From positions 682,001-746,000 of the forward strand of contig CBDBQH010000001.1 of the NCBI GenBank assembly GCA_965208975.1: 64,000 nt of DNA, given 5' to 3'. How positions within the stretch are numbered: the stretch's first letter is position 1; each line of letters opens with the position of its first letter. Shown in pieces: positions 25,294 to 34,294 of the stretch. The notes beneath the pieces were generated by a model that had not been told where the DNA came from, did not search any database, and saw nothing but the letters and a program-made list of their open reading frames with translations. A program made the translations under genes and the position numbers. The DNA is from G963663315 sp965208975 (GTDB taxonomy: Bacteria > Pseudomonadota > Gammaproteobacteria > Arenicellales > Poriferihabitantaceae).

Positions 25294-28200
25294 ATGCCCG
25301 CGCACACCGAACTCGCTTTTGAAGATGCGATTGAACACGTCCTGACGACTCAAGGCGGCTATGACAAGCGCATTCCGGCGGACTACGCTGAGGAGCTGGC
25401 CCTGTTTCCCGAAGATGTCACGGGCTTCCTGAAAGACAGCCAACCCGCAAAATGGCAGGCGCTGGATGCGCTCCTTGGACCGAAAACCGCTGTGACCGTT
25501 TTGGACAGTCTGGTGAAAGAGTTGGAACTCAAGGGCACGCTGCATGTCCTGCGTCACGGATTCAAATGCTACGGCAAAAACTTCCGCATGGCTTATTTTC
25601 GACCGAACACAGCCATGAATCCCGAGGCAGCGAAAAACTACGCCAGGAATCGGCTGACGGTCACACGTCAGGTTTCCTTCACCTCGGTCATGAAGAAGGC
25701 GGACGGCAAGAATCGCCGTTGCATTATTGACTTGACCCTGGCAGTCAACGGCATTCCCGTCGTTACCGCCGAGCTCAAGAACCCGCTGACCGGGCGGCGC
25801 GCCGCCGATGCGATGCGACAGTACGAAGTCGAGCGGGACGGGCGCGATCTGCTTTTTGATTTCAAGAAGCGCGCCCTGGTCCATTTCGCCGTGGACCCGG
25901 ATGAGGTATGGATGACGACCCGGCTTAACGGAAAGGAGACCAACTTCCTGCCTTTCAACCGGGGCAACAACCATGGGGCGGGCAACGCGCCGGTCGAGGG
26001 GAACTGGAAGACCCATTACCTTTGGGATGAGGCGCTACAAGCCGATAGTCTGCTGGAAATCCTGCAACGCTTCATGCACCTCGAAGTGAAGGAAAAACAG
26101 GTCAAAACCGACAAGGGCGTGCGCACCGTGCGGAAGGAGACGATGATCTTTCCACGCTATCACCAGATCGATGCGGTTCGGAAGCTCGTTGCGCACTCAA
26201 AGGCCCAAGGCGCAGGGCGGAATTACCTGATCCAGCACTCGGCCGGTTCCGGCAAATCGAACTCAATCGCCTGGCTCGCGCACCGGCTGTCCAGTCTGCA
26301 CGACGAGCTCGACGAGAAGGTGTTTCACTCCGTCATCGTCGTGACCGACCGGCGCGTGCTCGATCAGCAGTTGCAGGCGACGATCTACCAGTTTGAGCAC
26401 AAGACGGGCGTTGTCGAGAAGATTGACGAGGATACCCAACAGCTCGCCCGAGCGCTGTCCCAGGGCACGCCCATCGTTATCACGACGATCCAGAAATTCC
26501 CATTCATCTCGCAAGCTCTTTCAACCCTTGAGAAGAAGGGCTCCGGCGTAAAGATCAATACGGAGGGGAAACGTTTTGCCGTCATCGTGGATGAGGCGCA
26601 CTCATCCCAAAGCGGAGAGACCACGACCACTCTCAAGGGTATGCTGAACAAGGACGGGATTGAGGCGGCTATTGCCACCCAACTCTCGGATGAGGAAGAT
26701 GATGATCTCTCCGATGAAGTGAAGGCGGCGGCGCTGCGAGATGCGCTGCAACGCGCTCGACAGCCGAACATCAGTTTCTTTGCATTCACAGCCACTCCGA
26801 AATTCAAGACAAAAGTTTTGTTCGACGAGCCCGGCCCGTCCGGAGCGTCACCCTTCCATGAGTACACTATGCGGCAGGCCATCGAAGAAGGTTTCGTTAT
26901 GGATGTACTTCAGAACTACACAACCTACAAACGGTTCTTCGGACTGATCAAACAGGTTGAAAATGACCCTGATGTACCGCGCAGGAGGGCCGCGAAAACC
27001 CTGACGCGCTACCTGGAACTTCACCCCGTCAATATTGAGCAGGTCGTTTCAGTAATTGTCGAACATTTCCGGCTTTATGTAATGCACGAACTTGGTGGGC
27101 GGGCGAAAGCCATGGTTGTCGCAGGCTCCCGCCTGGCCGCCGTGAAGTACAAACTCGCTTTTGATCACTATATCAAAGATCAAGGCTACATCGGCATCCG
27201 TTCTCTGGTAGCCTTCTCGGGCATGGTCGAAGACCCGGACGACCCCGGATCGTCCTATACCGAAGTGGCAATGAATGAAGGTCTTGCCGAAAGCGAGCTC
27301 CCGGAAGTCTTCGGGCGTGACGATTACCGGGTTCTTCTGGTCGCGGAGAAATATCAGACCGGCTTCGATCAACCCTTGTTGCAGACGATGTATGTGGTGA
27401 AGAGGCTGGCCGGTGTTCAGGCAGTTCAGACCCTTTCAAGACTCAACCGCATCGCTCCCGGCAAGTCGCGCACCTTCGTCCTTGATTTCGCCAACAAGGA
27501 AGATGAGATCTATAATGCGTTCAAGCCTTACTATGAGACGACGCCTGTCGGAGAGAATGCCGATCCGCATCGCCTGTCGGAGTTGCAACACCGCTTGCTT
27601 GAATGGGCTATTTTTACTCCGGCTGATGTGAACAAATTCGCCGAAGTCTGGTATCGCGGCAAGCGTGATCATTCGGCGACCGATCATCGCGTGATGAACG
27701 CCGTGCTTGATGCTGTCGTTCAGCGCTTCCAGGGTCACGAGGAGGAAGAACGAGAAGAGTTTCGCGGCCAGTTGACGGCATATCGAAACCTCTACGCCTT
27801 CCTGTCACAGATTATCCCCTATCAGGATAGTGATCTTGAGCGCCTATACGCCTTCGTGAGGAATCTTATGGCGAAACTCCCGCCACCAGGTGATGGCCAA
27901 GCCTTCGTTCTGGACGATGAGGTGGCGCTACGGTTCTTCCGGCTTCAGCAGATGACGGAGGGCTCTATCAACCTTTCGTATGGCGATGCCGATCCCCTGA
28001 AGGGATCGACCGATGTCGGCACTGCGAGTGTCAAAGACATGAAGGTGACACTTTCAAGCTTGATCAACCGCCTGAACGAGCGTTTCGGAACAAACTTCAC
28101 GGTTGCAGATCAGTTGTTTTTCGACCAGATACGAGCCTCGGCAGAAAACAACGAGAACATCGCAGAAGCAGCTCGTGCCAATAATTTCGCGGACTTTGCT

Positions 28201-28368
28201 TCGTATCTGGATCGTATTCTCGACGAGCTGTTCATAGCGCGAATGGAGGGGAACGAAGAGATTTTCTCCAGGGTGATGACGGACACGGAGTTTCGGTCAA
28301 CTGCACACGAACATCTTGCCCGAGAGATTTTTCGTCGGGTTCGCGAAGAACAAGGTGATCTCAACTAA
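25294..28368 (+). CDS. hsdR: Type I restriction-modification system, endonuclease/translocase HsdR
   Basis: Cuts unmodified DNA after ATP-driven translocation. N-terminal nuclease site: Asp146 and 'ELK' Glu160-x-Lys162. SF2 helicase motifs: Walker A 'HSAGSGKS' near residue 315, 'DEAH' at 433-436, 'FTATP' motif III, and 'QAVQTLSRLNRIAPGKSRTFVLDF' motif VI. 1024 residues is typical. ATG 25294 ('MPAHTELAFEDAIEH') matches family starts; the frame is open further upstream but there it overlaps the DUF4411 gene. The 220 bases after the stop are AT-rich and hold no gene I can see. Confidence 0.94.
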   Translation: MPAHTELAFEDAIEHVLTTQGGYDKRIPADYAEELALFPEDVTGFLKDSQPAKWQALDALLGPKTAVTVLDSLVKELELKGTLHVLRHGFKCYGKNFRMAYFRPNTAMNPEAAKNYARNRLTVTRQVSFTSVMKKADGKNRRCIIDLTLAVNGIPVVTAELKNPLTGRRAADAMRQYEVERDGRDLLFDFKKRALVHFAVDPDEVWMTTRLNGKETNFLPFNRGNNHGAGNAPVEGNWKTHYLWDEALQADSLLEILQRFMHLEVKEKQVKTDKGVRTVRKETMIFPRYHQIDAVRKLVAHSKAQGAGRNYLIQHSAGSGKSNSIAWLAHRLSSLHDELDEKVFHSVIVVTDRRVLDQQLQATIYQFEHKTGVVEKIDEDTQQLARALSQGTPIVITTIQKFPFISQALSTLEKKGSGVKINTEGKRFAVIVDEAHSSQSGETTTTLKGMLNKDGIEAAIATQLSDEEDDDLSDEVKAAALRDALQRARQPNISFFAFTATPKFKTKVLFDEPGPSGASPFHEYTMRQAIEEGFVMDVLQNYTTYKRFFGLIKQVENDPDVPRRRAAKTLTRYLELHPVNIEQVVSVIVEHFRLYVMHELGGRAKAMVVAGSRLAAVKYKLAFDHYIKDQGYIGIRSLVAFSGMVEDPDDPGSSYTEVAMNEGLAESELPEVFGRDDYRVLLVAEKYQTGFDQPLLQTMYVVKRLAGVQAVQTLSRLNRIAPGKSRTFVLDFANKEDEIYNAFKPYYETTPVGENADPHRLSELQHRLLEWAIFTPADVNKFAEVWYRGKRDHSATDHRVMNAVLDAVVQRFQGHEEEEREEFRGQLTAYRNLYAFLSQIIPYQDSDLERLYAFVRNLMAKLPPPGDGQAFVLDDEVALRFFRLQQMTEGSINLSYGDADPLKGSTDVGTASVKDMKVTLSSLINRLNERFGTNFTVADQLFFDQIRASAENNENIAEAARANNFADFASYLDRILDELFIARMEGNEEIFSRVMTDTEFRSTAHEHLAREIFRRVREEQGDLN

Positions 28369-28588
28369 GGATCTTACCTTTCAGCTGAGGCAATGATTTG
28401 GGATTTATCGCTGGGAATTGAGCGGGAGGTGAGTTTCTCAATGCAGGCCTCTTACTGTAAATAGAGAAAATTACAATATATAGTGTTTTCAGTAAAATAT
28501 AACCACTGTCTAAAGTCTCCCCATTTTTTATTTGAGTGTTATATAAGCGGTTGAAAAGGTTGTAGAAAGGTTGGATATTGGATGGAAT

Positions 28589-28650
28589 CAGAGTTCTGCT
28601 TCTGGTACAATGGTTTTGTCGTAAACTACTGATACCAAAAGAGAACTCTG
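28589..28650. repeat. Imperfect inverted repeat before transposase remnant
   Basis: CAGAGTTCTGCTTCTGGTAC (28589-28608) and GATACCAAAAGAGAACTCTG (28631-28650) are inverted copies matching at 15 of 20 positions, ending exactly at the ATG of the following fragment. It may be the hairpin or terminal repeat of an insertion sequence. Confidence 0.55.
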
Positions 28651-28778
28651 ATGACTGATGATAGCCGGGAACGCAACAAATGGAAAGTCCGAATTACTGA
28701 TTGTGTGAATCAATCGAGTGATTTAATCAGTCAGCCGGTAGCCAAGCTGATGGCGGAGGTCATGGTCGGTATATTAGG
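28651..28778 (+). pseudogene. Transposase N-terminal fragment (insertion sequence remnant)
   Basis: From ATG 28651 about 43 residues (MTDDSRERNKWKVRITDC... LMAEVMVGILGSGSLQLSRIGR) look like the start of a DDE transposase, whose N-terminal domain commonly has an 'F/M-x-E-M-x-x-GI/L-x-S-x-S-x-x-L-S-x-I-x-R' stretch. After about 28775 the frame runs out of register into sequence that belongs to higB in another frame, so the element is cut off. No DDE core is present. The family is not certain. Confidence 0.5.
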
Positions 28779-28781
28779 CAG

Positions 28782-28985
28782 TGGGAGCTTGCAGTTATCG
28801 AGGATTGGGCGGATATTGATGCCGCCAACGATGCCTCAGACCTTGATTTGCCCGGCTACCGGCTTCATCAGCTAAAGGGCGATCTCAAGGGCTATCACAG
28901 CCTTTCGATCTCTGGAAACTGGCGGATGATTTTCCGCTTCGAAGCGGACGATGCCTACGATGTTGACCTGATTGACTACCACTGA
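28782..28985 (+). pseudogene. higB: HigB-type toxin, N-terminally truncated
   Basis: In frame up to TGA 28983-28985: 'DLDLPGYRLHQLKGDLKGYHSLSISGNWRMIFRFEADDAYDVDLIDYH', the C-terminal two thirds of a HigB/RelE-like toxin. No start codon or N-terminal helix ('MI.SF..KGL..FF') is found; the sequence upstream is the insertion-sequence remnant. The toxin is therefore probably dead, while its antitoxin gene higA follows intact 14 bases later. Confidence 0.75.
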
Positions 28986-28999
28986 ACAGAAGGAGAAAA

Positions 29000-29308
29000 A
29001 TGATGATGATCAATCCCCCGCATCCTGGATGCAGTATTCGCGAAAATTGCCTCAAGCCACTCGGACTGAATGTCACTCGGGCGGCGCGCGCCTTGGGTGT
29101 AGCCCGTCACACACTCTCCCGGGTTCTCAACGGCCATGCCGCCATTTCCCCGGAAATGGCTATTCGGCTGGAGAAAGTCGGCTGGTCGAACGCCGGGTTC
29201 TGGCTGCGACGCCAGATTGCTTACGATCTGGTGCAGGCGCGCAAGTATGCCGACCGCCTTGATGTCCAGCCGATTGCAATATCACCGACGACAGGCGCTG
29301 AGACATGA
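29000..29308 (+). CDS. higA: HigA-family antitoxin (HTH)
   Basis: 102 residues. 'HPGCSIRENCLKPLGLNVTRAARALGVARHTLSRVLNGHAAISPEMAIRLEKVGWSNAGFWLRRQIAYDL' is the standard HigA/VapI sequence: an HTH that binds the toxin and the operon promoter. The start at ATG 29000 follows AGGAGAAAA. Complete, but its toxin partner is beheaded, so it is an orphan antitoxin that might still protect against related toxins elsewhere in the genome. Confidence 0.9.
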   Translation: MMMINPPHPGCSIRENCLKPLGLNVTRAARALGVARHTLSRVLNGHAAISPEMAIRLEKVGWSNAGFWLRRQIAYDLVQARKYADRLDVQPIAISPTTGAET

Positions 29309-29419
29309 TGCGCATCTCCAAGCGACCTTGTACAAGTATATGTCGAGAGCGCCAGAAATCAATAATCTACAAAGTTACTGGCAATAAACAGGGAAGAAAC
29401 CATCAAGACACCGAATGCA

Positions 29420-29560
29420 ACCTGTCCCTACCCGTACGGTAGATGATTGTAATATGGATTCCCGCTTCCGCGGGAATGACGGATTCAGGGGTGGGTTGTG
29501 AATTTCTGCGGGCGGGCACAGGGACCCGCCCCTACGATTACGGTCGGGGACAGGTACAAG
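29420..29560. repeat. Dispersed intergenic repeat, copy D
   Basis: Within the 406-base gap between higA and the substrate-binding protein gene: GGATTCCCGCTTCCGCGGGAATGACGG (hairpin), then GCGGGCGGGCACAGGGACCCGCCCCTACG, the same blocks as the other copies in altered order. The rest of the gap (29309-29419 and 29561-29714) shows nothing recognisable. Confidence 0.7.
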
Positions 29561-29714
29561 GTTACCATTCCCCCCACCTGTGCACCTGCGGGCTTCGCTC
29601 TTGATTTTCCGACTCTCCCTCAAGGGGGAGACACCTCTCCCGCACAAATTATCAGGTATTCCGGCGTCGCAGGTGTTACAATTATTTTTCCTTAGAATAT
29701 ATTCGAGAACAGAC

Positions 29715-31265
29715 ATGAAAAAATATTCCTTGATACCCATTGCCGTGGCCGGCTTGCTGGCGGTTCTGCCGGCGCATTCAAAAACACTGAATCTGGCGTA
29801 TGACGCCGATCCGGTGTCACTGGACATTCACGAGCAGCTGTCGGGGGGTACATTGCAGCTTTCCCATACAGTTTGTGATCCACTGCTCAGATGGAACCAG
29901 GATCTGGGTTTTGACCCGCGGGTCGCGAGCAGTTGGGAACGGCTCAACGATACTACAGTCCGATTTAATCTGCGCCAGGGAGTACGTTTTCATTCCGGTC
30001 GTGAAATGACGGCGGAAGATGTCCGTTTTACCTTTGAAAGGTTGAAGCAAAGTGAGGATTTCAAAGGCATCTTCGTGAATTTTGTGGCGGCCAATGTGGT
30101 TGATGACTATACGATTGATCTGGTCACCGACGGTCCTTATCCATTGGTTTTGCATACCGCGACCTATATATTTCCTCTCGATGCCGAGTTCTACACGGGA
30201 ACCGATGAGCGGGGCCGGGATAAGGGTGAAATCGTGAAGCATGGTGATTCATTTGCATCAACCAATATCTCCTGCACCGGGCCGTTTACGGTCACCTCCA
30301 GGGAGCAGGGCGTGAAAGTGGTTTTCGAGCGGTTTGCGGATTACTGGGATACCGATTCGCCGGGCAATGTTGAGCAGATTGTATTCACTCCGATCAAGGA
30401 GAATCCGACCCGGGTTGCTGCGTTGCTGTCCGGCGATATTGATTTTGCCGCCCCCATCCCGCCCACCGACCTGGATCGAATCGACAGCAGTGATGCGGTG
30501 GATCTGGTGACCATGAGCGGTACACGGATTATTACTTTTCAGCTGAACCAGAAGAGAAATCCGGCGCTGGCCGATGTCAGGGTCAGACAGGCTATCGTGT
30601 ATGCTGTGAATAATGAGGGTATCGTGGAGAAGATCATGAAGAACTTCGGCACCGCGGCGGCGCAGCAAAGCCCGAAGGGTTACCTGGGTTATAATGAAGC
30701 GCTGCAACCCCGCTATGATCTTGAAAAAGCCCGTATGCTGATGGCCGAGGCCGGGTATGCGGATGGCTTCGACGCCACCATGATGGCGCCCAACAACCGC
30801 TATGTGAATGACGCCAAGATCGCGGAAGCGGTTGCCGGTATGCTCTCGAAGATCAATATCCGGATAGACCTGACAACGATGCCGAAAGCCCAGTACTGGC
30901 CCAGGTTTGATGAACGCGCCGCCGATATTATGATGATCGGATGGCATTCCGATACCGAAGATTCGGCCAACTTTTCGGAATTCCTGACGATGACACCGGA
31001 TTCCGAAACCGGCTACGGTCAATATAACAGTGGCAATTACTCCAATGCTGAAGTTGACCGGCTGACGCTGGACAGCGCAAAACAGACCGATGACGCCAAA
31101 CGGGCGGAGATGCTGCAACGGGTTGAGCGGATTCTCCATGATGAAGCGGCTTTTGTGCCGCTGCACTGGCAGGATCGGGCATGGGCGGCGAGAAAGGGTG
31201 TCCATATTGACCGGATTGTCAACGTAATGAATTTCCCCTATCTGGGCGACCTGGTCATGGACTGA
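29715..31265 (+). CDS. Peptide ABC transporter, periplasmic substrate-binding protein (DppA family 5)
   Basis: 516 residues. Signal peptide MKKYSLIPIAVAGLLAVLPAHS ends in a clear AxS-type cleavage site. Family-5 binding-protein features: 'LNLAYDADPVSLDIHEQ', 'VRFNLRQGVRFHSGREMTAEDVRFTFERL', 'NQKRNPALADVRVRQAIVYAVN', 'VPLHWQDRAW'. ATG 29715 is chosen because it opens the signal peptide; the frame is open back to 29580. Ligand is a dipeptide or short oligopeptide by family, possibly another small compound. A strong terminator between it and the permease would keep the binding protein in excess. Confidence 0.9.
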   Translation: MKKYSLIPIAVAGLLAVLPAHSKTLNLAYDADPVSLDIHEQLSGGTLQLSHTVCDPLLRWNQDLGFDPRVASSWERLNDTTVRFNLRQGVRFHSGREMTAEDVRFTFERLKQSEDFKGIFVNFVAANVVDDYTIDLVTDGPYPLVLHTATYIFPLDAEFYTGTDERGRDKGEIVKHGDSFASTNISCTGPFTVTSREQGVKVVFERFADYWDTDSPGNVEQIVFTPIKENPTRVAALLSGDIDFAAPIPPTDLDRIDSSDAVDLVTMSGTRIITFQLNQKRNPALADVRVRQAIVYAVNNEGIVEKIMKNFGTAAAQQSPKGYLGYNEALQPRYDLEKARMLMAEAGYADGFDATMMAPNNRYVNDAKIAEAVAGMLSKINIRIDLTTMPKAQYWPRFDERAADIMMIGWHSDTEDSANFSEFLTMTPDSETGYGQYNSGNYSNAEVDRLTLDSAKQTDDAKRAEMLQRVERILHDEAAFVPLHWQDRAWAARKGVHIDRIVNVMNFPYLGDLVMD

Positions 31266-31294
31266 GCAACCCCCTTGAATCAACTCGTCTGATT

Positions 31295-31336
31295 AACCGG
31301 AGGATGGTCGCATAAGGTCATCCTCCGGTTTTTATT
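31295..31336 (+). terminator. Rho-independent terminator after the binding-protein gene
   Basis: Perfect 12-bp stem AACCGGAGGATG / CATCCTCCGGTT (31295-31306, 31319-31330), 12-base loop, then TTTATT. It stands between the binding-protein and permease genes of the same operon, so partial read-through is expected. Confidence 0.85.
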
Positions 31337-31353
31337 ACCAATACGCCGACACC

Positions 31354-32346
31354 ATGTTTGCCTTTCTGATCAGAAGATTCGGCCAGGCGGTCATCGTCAT
31401 GCTGGTGATCAGTGTATTGGGTTTTTCGATCCAGGATCAGCTTGGCGACCCGCTGCGTGAGTTGCTGGGGCAATCGGTTTCAGAAGAAATCCGGAATCAG
31501 TTACGCGAAGAGATGGGGTTGAATGACCCTTTTCTGGTGCAGTATTGGCGATTCCTTAAAAATGCGGTACAGGGAGATTTGGGCGTATCCTATTTCTTCA
31601 AGCGTCCGGCGCTCGATGTGATTCTGGACAAACTGCCTGCGACCATAGACCTGGTTATTGCCGCTACGTTCTGGATACTGCTGTTTTCTATTCCGGTCGG
31701 GATTTTCGCCGCGATCAAACCCCGTCACTGGTTCTCGAAAGTTGCAATGGGGGTGAGTATTCTGGGTATTTCGGCGCCGGTATTTCTTACTGCCATATTC
31801 CTGATTTATCTGTTTGCCGTCGAACTTGGCTGGTTGCCATCGTATGGCCGGGGAGAGACAGTCGCGATACTGGGCAAGTGGAAGACCAGTCTGCTCACAC
31901 TGGACGGTCTGAAGCACATCCTGTTGCCCAGCATATCCCTGGCTTCAGTCATCCTGCCGTTATTCGTGCGCATGATTCGCTCAGAAATGATGGAGACGCT
32001 GGAAACCGAGTATGTGAAATTCGCCTGGGCGAAAGGTCTGCCGAAACGAAGAATCTGGATAGTGCATGCGTTCAAGAACACCCTGTTGCCGGTGATCACG
32101 GTGGGTGGTGTCCAGCTGGGTATCATGGTCGCCTATACCATCCTGACTGAAACGGTATTCCAGTGGCCGGGGATGGGCTTCATGTTCCTGGAAGCGATTC
32201 ACCGTGTGGATACCCCGCTGATTGTGGCATACCTGATCATTGTGGGCCTGATATTTGTCGTTACCAATACGGTTGTCGATATCATTTATGGAATGGTCAA
32301 TCCGATGGTGAAGCTCATCGGGCAGGGTGACAGCCGTGACTCCTGA
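31354..32346 (+). CDS. Peptide ABC transporter permease (DppB-like)
   Basis: 330 residues with an N-terminal 'FLIRRFGQAVIVMLVISVLGFSI' transmembrane helix and the conserved 'LREEMGLNDPFLVQYWRFLKNAVQGDLGVSYF' loop of the DppB/OppB family. At least five further hydrophobic segments follow, and the EAA-type coupling loop is 'EYVKFAWAKGLPKRRIWIVHAFKNTLLPVIT'. Inner-membrane channel half. 14 bases before the next permease. Confidence 0.93.
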   Translation: MFAFLIRRFGQAVIVMLVISVLGFSIQDQLGDPLRELLGQSVSEEIRNQLREEMGLNDPFLVQYWRFLKNAVQGDLGVSYFFKRPALDVILDKLPATIDLVIAATFWILLFSIPVGIFAAIKPRHWFSKVAMGVSILGISAPVFLTAIFLIYLFAVELGWLPSYGRGETVAILGKWKTSLLTLDGLKHILLPSISLASVILPLFVRMIRSEMMETLETEYVKFAWAKGLPKRRIWIVHAFKNTLLPVITVGGVQLGIMVAYTILTETVFQWPGMGFMFLEAIHRVDTPLIVAYLIIVGLIFVVTNTVVDIIYGMVNPMVKLIGQGDSRDS

Positions 32347-32360
32347 TCGATGAATCGCGC

Positions 32361-33305
32361 ATGACTGGAACCTCCCTGACGATAAAGCCCGGTGTCTGGC
32401 AACGGCTCAGACACTCAGCGGTTTACCATAGTTTTGTACAGAACCGGGTGGCTATGGTCAGTGCGGCGGTTGTGCTTGGTTTTGTCGTGATCTCGATTCT
32501 GTCCCCGGTAATCGCGCCATACAATCCCTGGGATCAAACCCGGATCGATATCATGGATTCGGAAATTCCTCCGGTCGGCAGCGCTGGCGCTGATGAACGG
32601 TTTTTGCTGGGGACGGACGCAATGGGCAGGGATATGCTCAGTACCCTTCTTTACGGCACCGGCATATCCATTGTTATCGGTGTGTTCGCGACGGCGCTGC
32701 AGGCCGCGCTGGGCATTTCGATCGGATTGATCGCGGGGTATTTCGGCGGTCGGCTGGACAGTTTCCTGATGCGTATAGCCGATATCCAGTTGTCATTTAC
32801 TACCTTGATGGTCGCCATCATTATCCTTGCCTTGTTCCAGGCTACGGTCGGGCTCAGCTTTTATGAGGACTTTGCGATTGTGGTTATCGTGCTGGTGATC
32901 GGCATCGCAGAATGGCCGCAATATGCGCGCACGGTTCGCGCTTGCGTACTGGCCGAGAAGAAAAAGGAATATGTCGATGCGGCCCGGGTGATCGGGCTGA
33001 AGCCGGCATCAATTATTTACCGCCACATTCTTCCCAATACTTTTTCGCCGCTGATCGTGATTTCCACTGTGCAGGTGGCTAACGCGATCATTACAGAAGC
33101 ATCCCTGTCATTTCTGGGCCTGGGGATGCCGGTCACCAAGCCCTCGCTCGGGTCGATGATCAGAAATGGATTCGAGTTCATCTTCAGCGGCTCATGGTGG
33201 ATTACATTGCTGCCTGCGGTGGTATTGATTGTTTTGATTTTGTCTATCAACCTGCTCGGTGACTGGCTGCGTGATGCGCTCAATCCGAAGATCTATGACA
33301 GTTAG
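32361..33305 (+). CDS. Peptide ABC transporter permease (DppC-like)
   Basis: 314 residues. N-terminal helix 'VAMVSAAVVLGFVVISILSPVIAPYNPWDQ' and 'LLGTDAMGRDMLSTLLYGT' are the DppC hallmarks; coupling loop 'EYVDAARVIGLKPASIIYRHILPNTFSPLIV'. 'SLGSMIRNGFEFIFSGSWWITLLPAVVLI' is the typical C-terminal segment. Pairs with the DppB-like permease to form the channel. Confidence 0.93.
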   Translation: MTGTSLTIKPGVWQRLRHSAVYHSFVQNRVAMVSAAVVLGFVVISILSPVIAPYNPWDQTRIDIMDSEIPPVGSAGADERFLLGTDAMGRDMLSTLLYGTGISIVIGVFATALQAALGISIGLIAGYFGGRLDSFLMRIADIQLSFTTLMVAIIILALFQATVGLSFYEDFAIVVIVLVIGIAEWPQYARTVRACVLAEKKKEYVDAARVIGLKPASIIYRHILPNTFSPLIVISTVQVANAIITEASLSFLGLGMPVTKPSLGSMIRNGFEFIFSGSWWITLLPAVVLIVLILSINLLGDWLRDALNPKIYDS

Positions 33306-33325
33306 CGGGGGCTTACCTGACTGCG

Positions 33326-34294
33326 ATGACAGCGTTATTATCAGTAAAAAACCTGGAAGTGATTTTCCCGCTTCGAACCGGCAAAGTGACTGCAATCAGG
33401 GACATCAGTTTTGACTTGTCGAAAGGGGAGCGGGTCGGCATCGTCGGAGAAAGCGGAGCGGGAAAATCAATATCGGCGTTTGCCATCCTGAACCTGATCA
33501 GTAAACCGGGGTTCCTGTCGAACGGCAGAATTGATTTTGATGGCGTCAACCTGGCCGAAGCGGATGAAGATACCCTGCGTAGTATACGGGGCAACCGGAT
33601 CAGCATGATATTTCAGGATCCGATGATGACGCTGAATCCGGTTTTAACGATTGGCACACAAATGGAGGAGACGATACTGGCGCATAAATCGGTCAGTCGC
33701 AGCGAAGCGCGGAAAATCGCCCTGGACAAGCTGGAAGCGGTCCGCATTCCCTCTGCCGGGTCTCGTCTGAAGCAATACCCGCATCAGCTGTCAGGCGGTA
33801 TGCGTCAACGGATTGTGATTGCCATTGCTCTTTCCACGCAGCCGCAGTTGATTATTGCCGATGAGCCGACCACAGCGCTTGATGTAACCATCCAGGCGGA
33901 AATTCTCGAATTGATGCTGCAACTCTGTAATGATTTTGAGGTAGGACTGATCCTGATCAGCCACGACCTCGGGGTGGTATACCAGGTGACGCAACGTATT
34001 CTGGTGATGTATGCGGGAAGCATCATCGAACGGGGGATGACTGCGGAAATAATCGCTCGCCCATTGCATCCCTATACCCGGGGGTTGATCGATGCGTTGC
34101 CGGAAATGGCGCGGTCGGGGGCGAGGCTGAACCAGATTCCAGGGGTGATGCCGTCACTTGGCGCGATTCCGGCTGGTTGTCCGTTTCATGACCGTTGTCA
34201 ATTTACCCGGGACATCTGCCGCACCGATTTTCCTGAATCCAGGGGGCGCGGGCTGCGCTCTGTTTCATGCCATTTCCCGCTCAGTTATGACTGA
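33326..34294 (+). CDS. Peptide ABC transporter ATP-binding protein (DppD-like)
   Basis: 322 residues. Walker A 'GESGAGKS', Q-loop 'IFQDPMMTLNP', signature 'LSGGMRQR', Walker B 'LIIADEPTTALD', H-loop 'LISHDLG'. The C-terminal oligopeptide-transporter extension has 'CPFHDRC...C' cysteines, which in this family can hold a [4Fe-4S] cluster. Overlaps the next ATPase gene by eight bases. Confidence 0.94.
   Translation: MTALLSVKNLEVIFPLRTGKVTAIRDISFDLSKGERVGIVGESGAGKSISAFAILNLISKPGFLSNGRIDFDGVNLAEADEDTLRSIRGNRISMIFQDPMMTLNPVLTIGTQMEETILAHKSVSRSEARKIALDKLEAVRIPSAGSRLKQYPHQLSGGMRQRIVIAIALSTQPQLIIADEPTTALDVTIQAEILELMLQLCNDFEVGLILISHDLGVVYQVTQRILVMYAGSIIERGMTAEIIARPLHPYTRGLIDALPEMARSGARLNQIPGVMPSLGAIPAGCPFHDRCQFTRDICRTDFPESRGRGLRSVSCHFPLSYD

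Noticed and set aside
29580..29714. N-terminal extension of the dpp-like binding protein
   Set aside because: A clean signal peptide begins at ATG 29715; the upstream residues would mask it and come from repeat-adjacent sequence.
34158..34286. N-terminal extension of the DppF-like ATPase
   Set aside because: It would be read through the coding region of the upstream ATPase in another frame and carries no family similarity.
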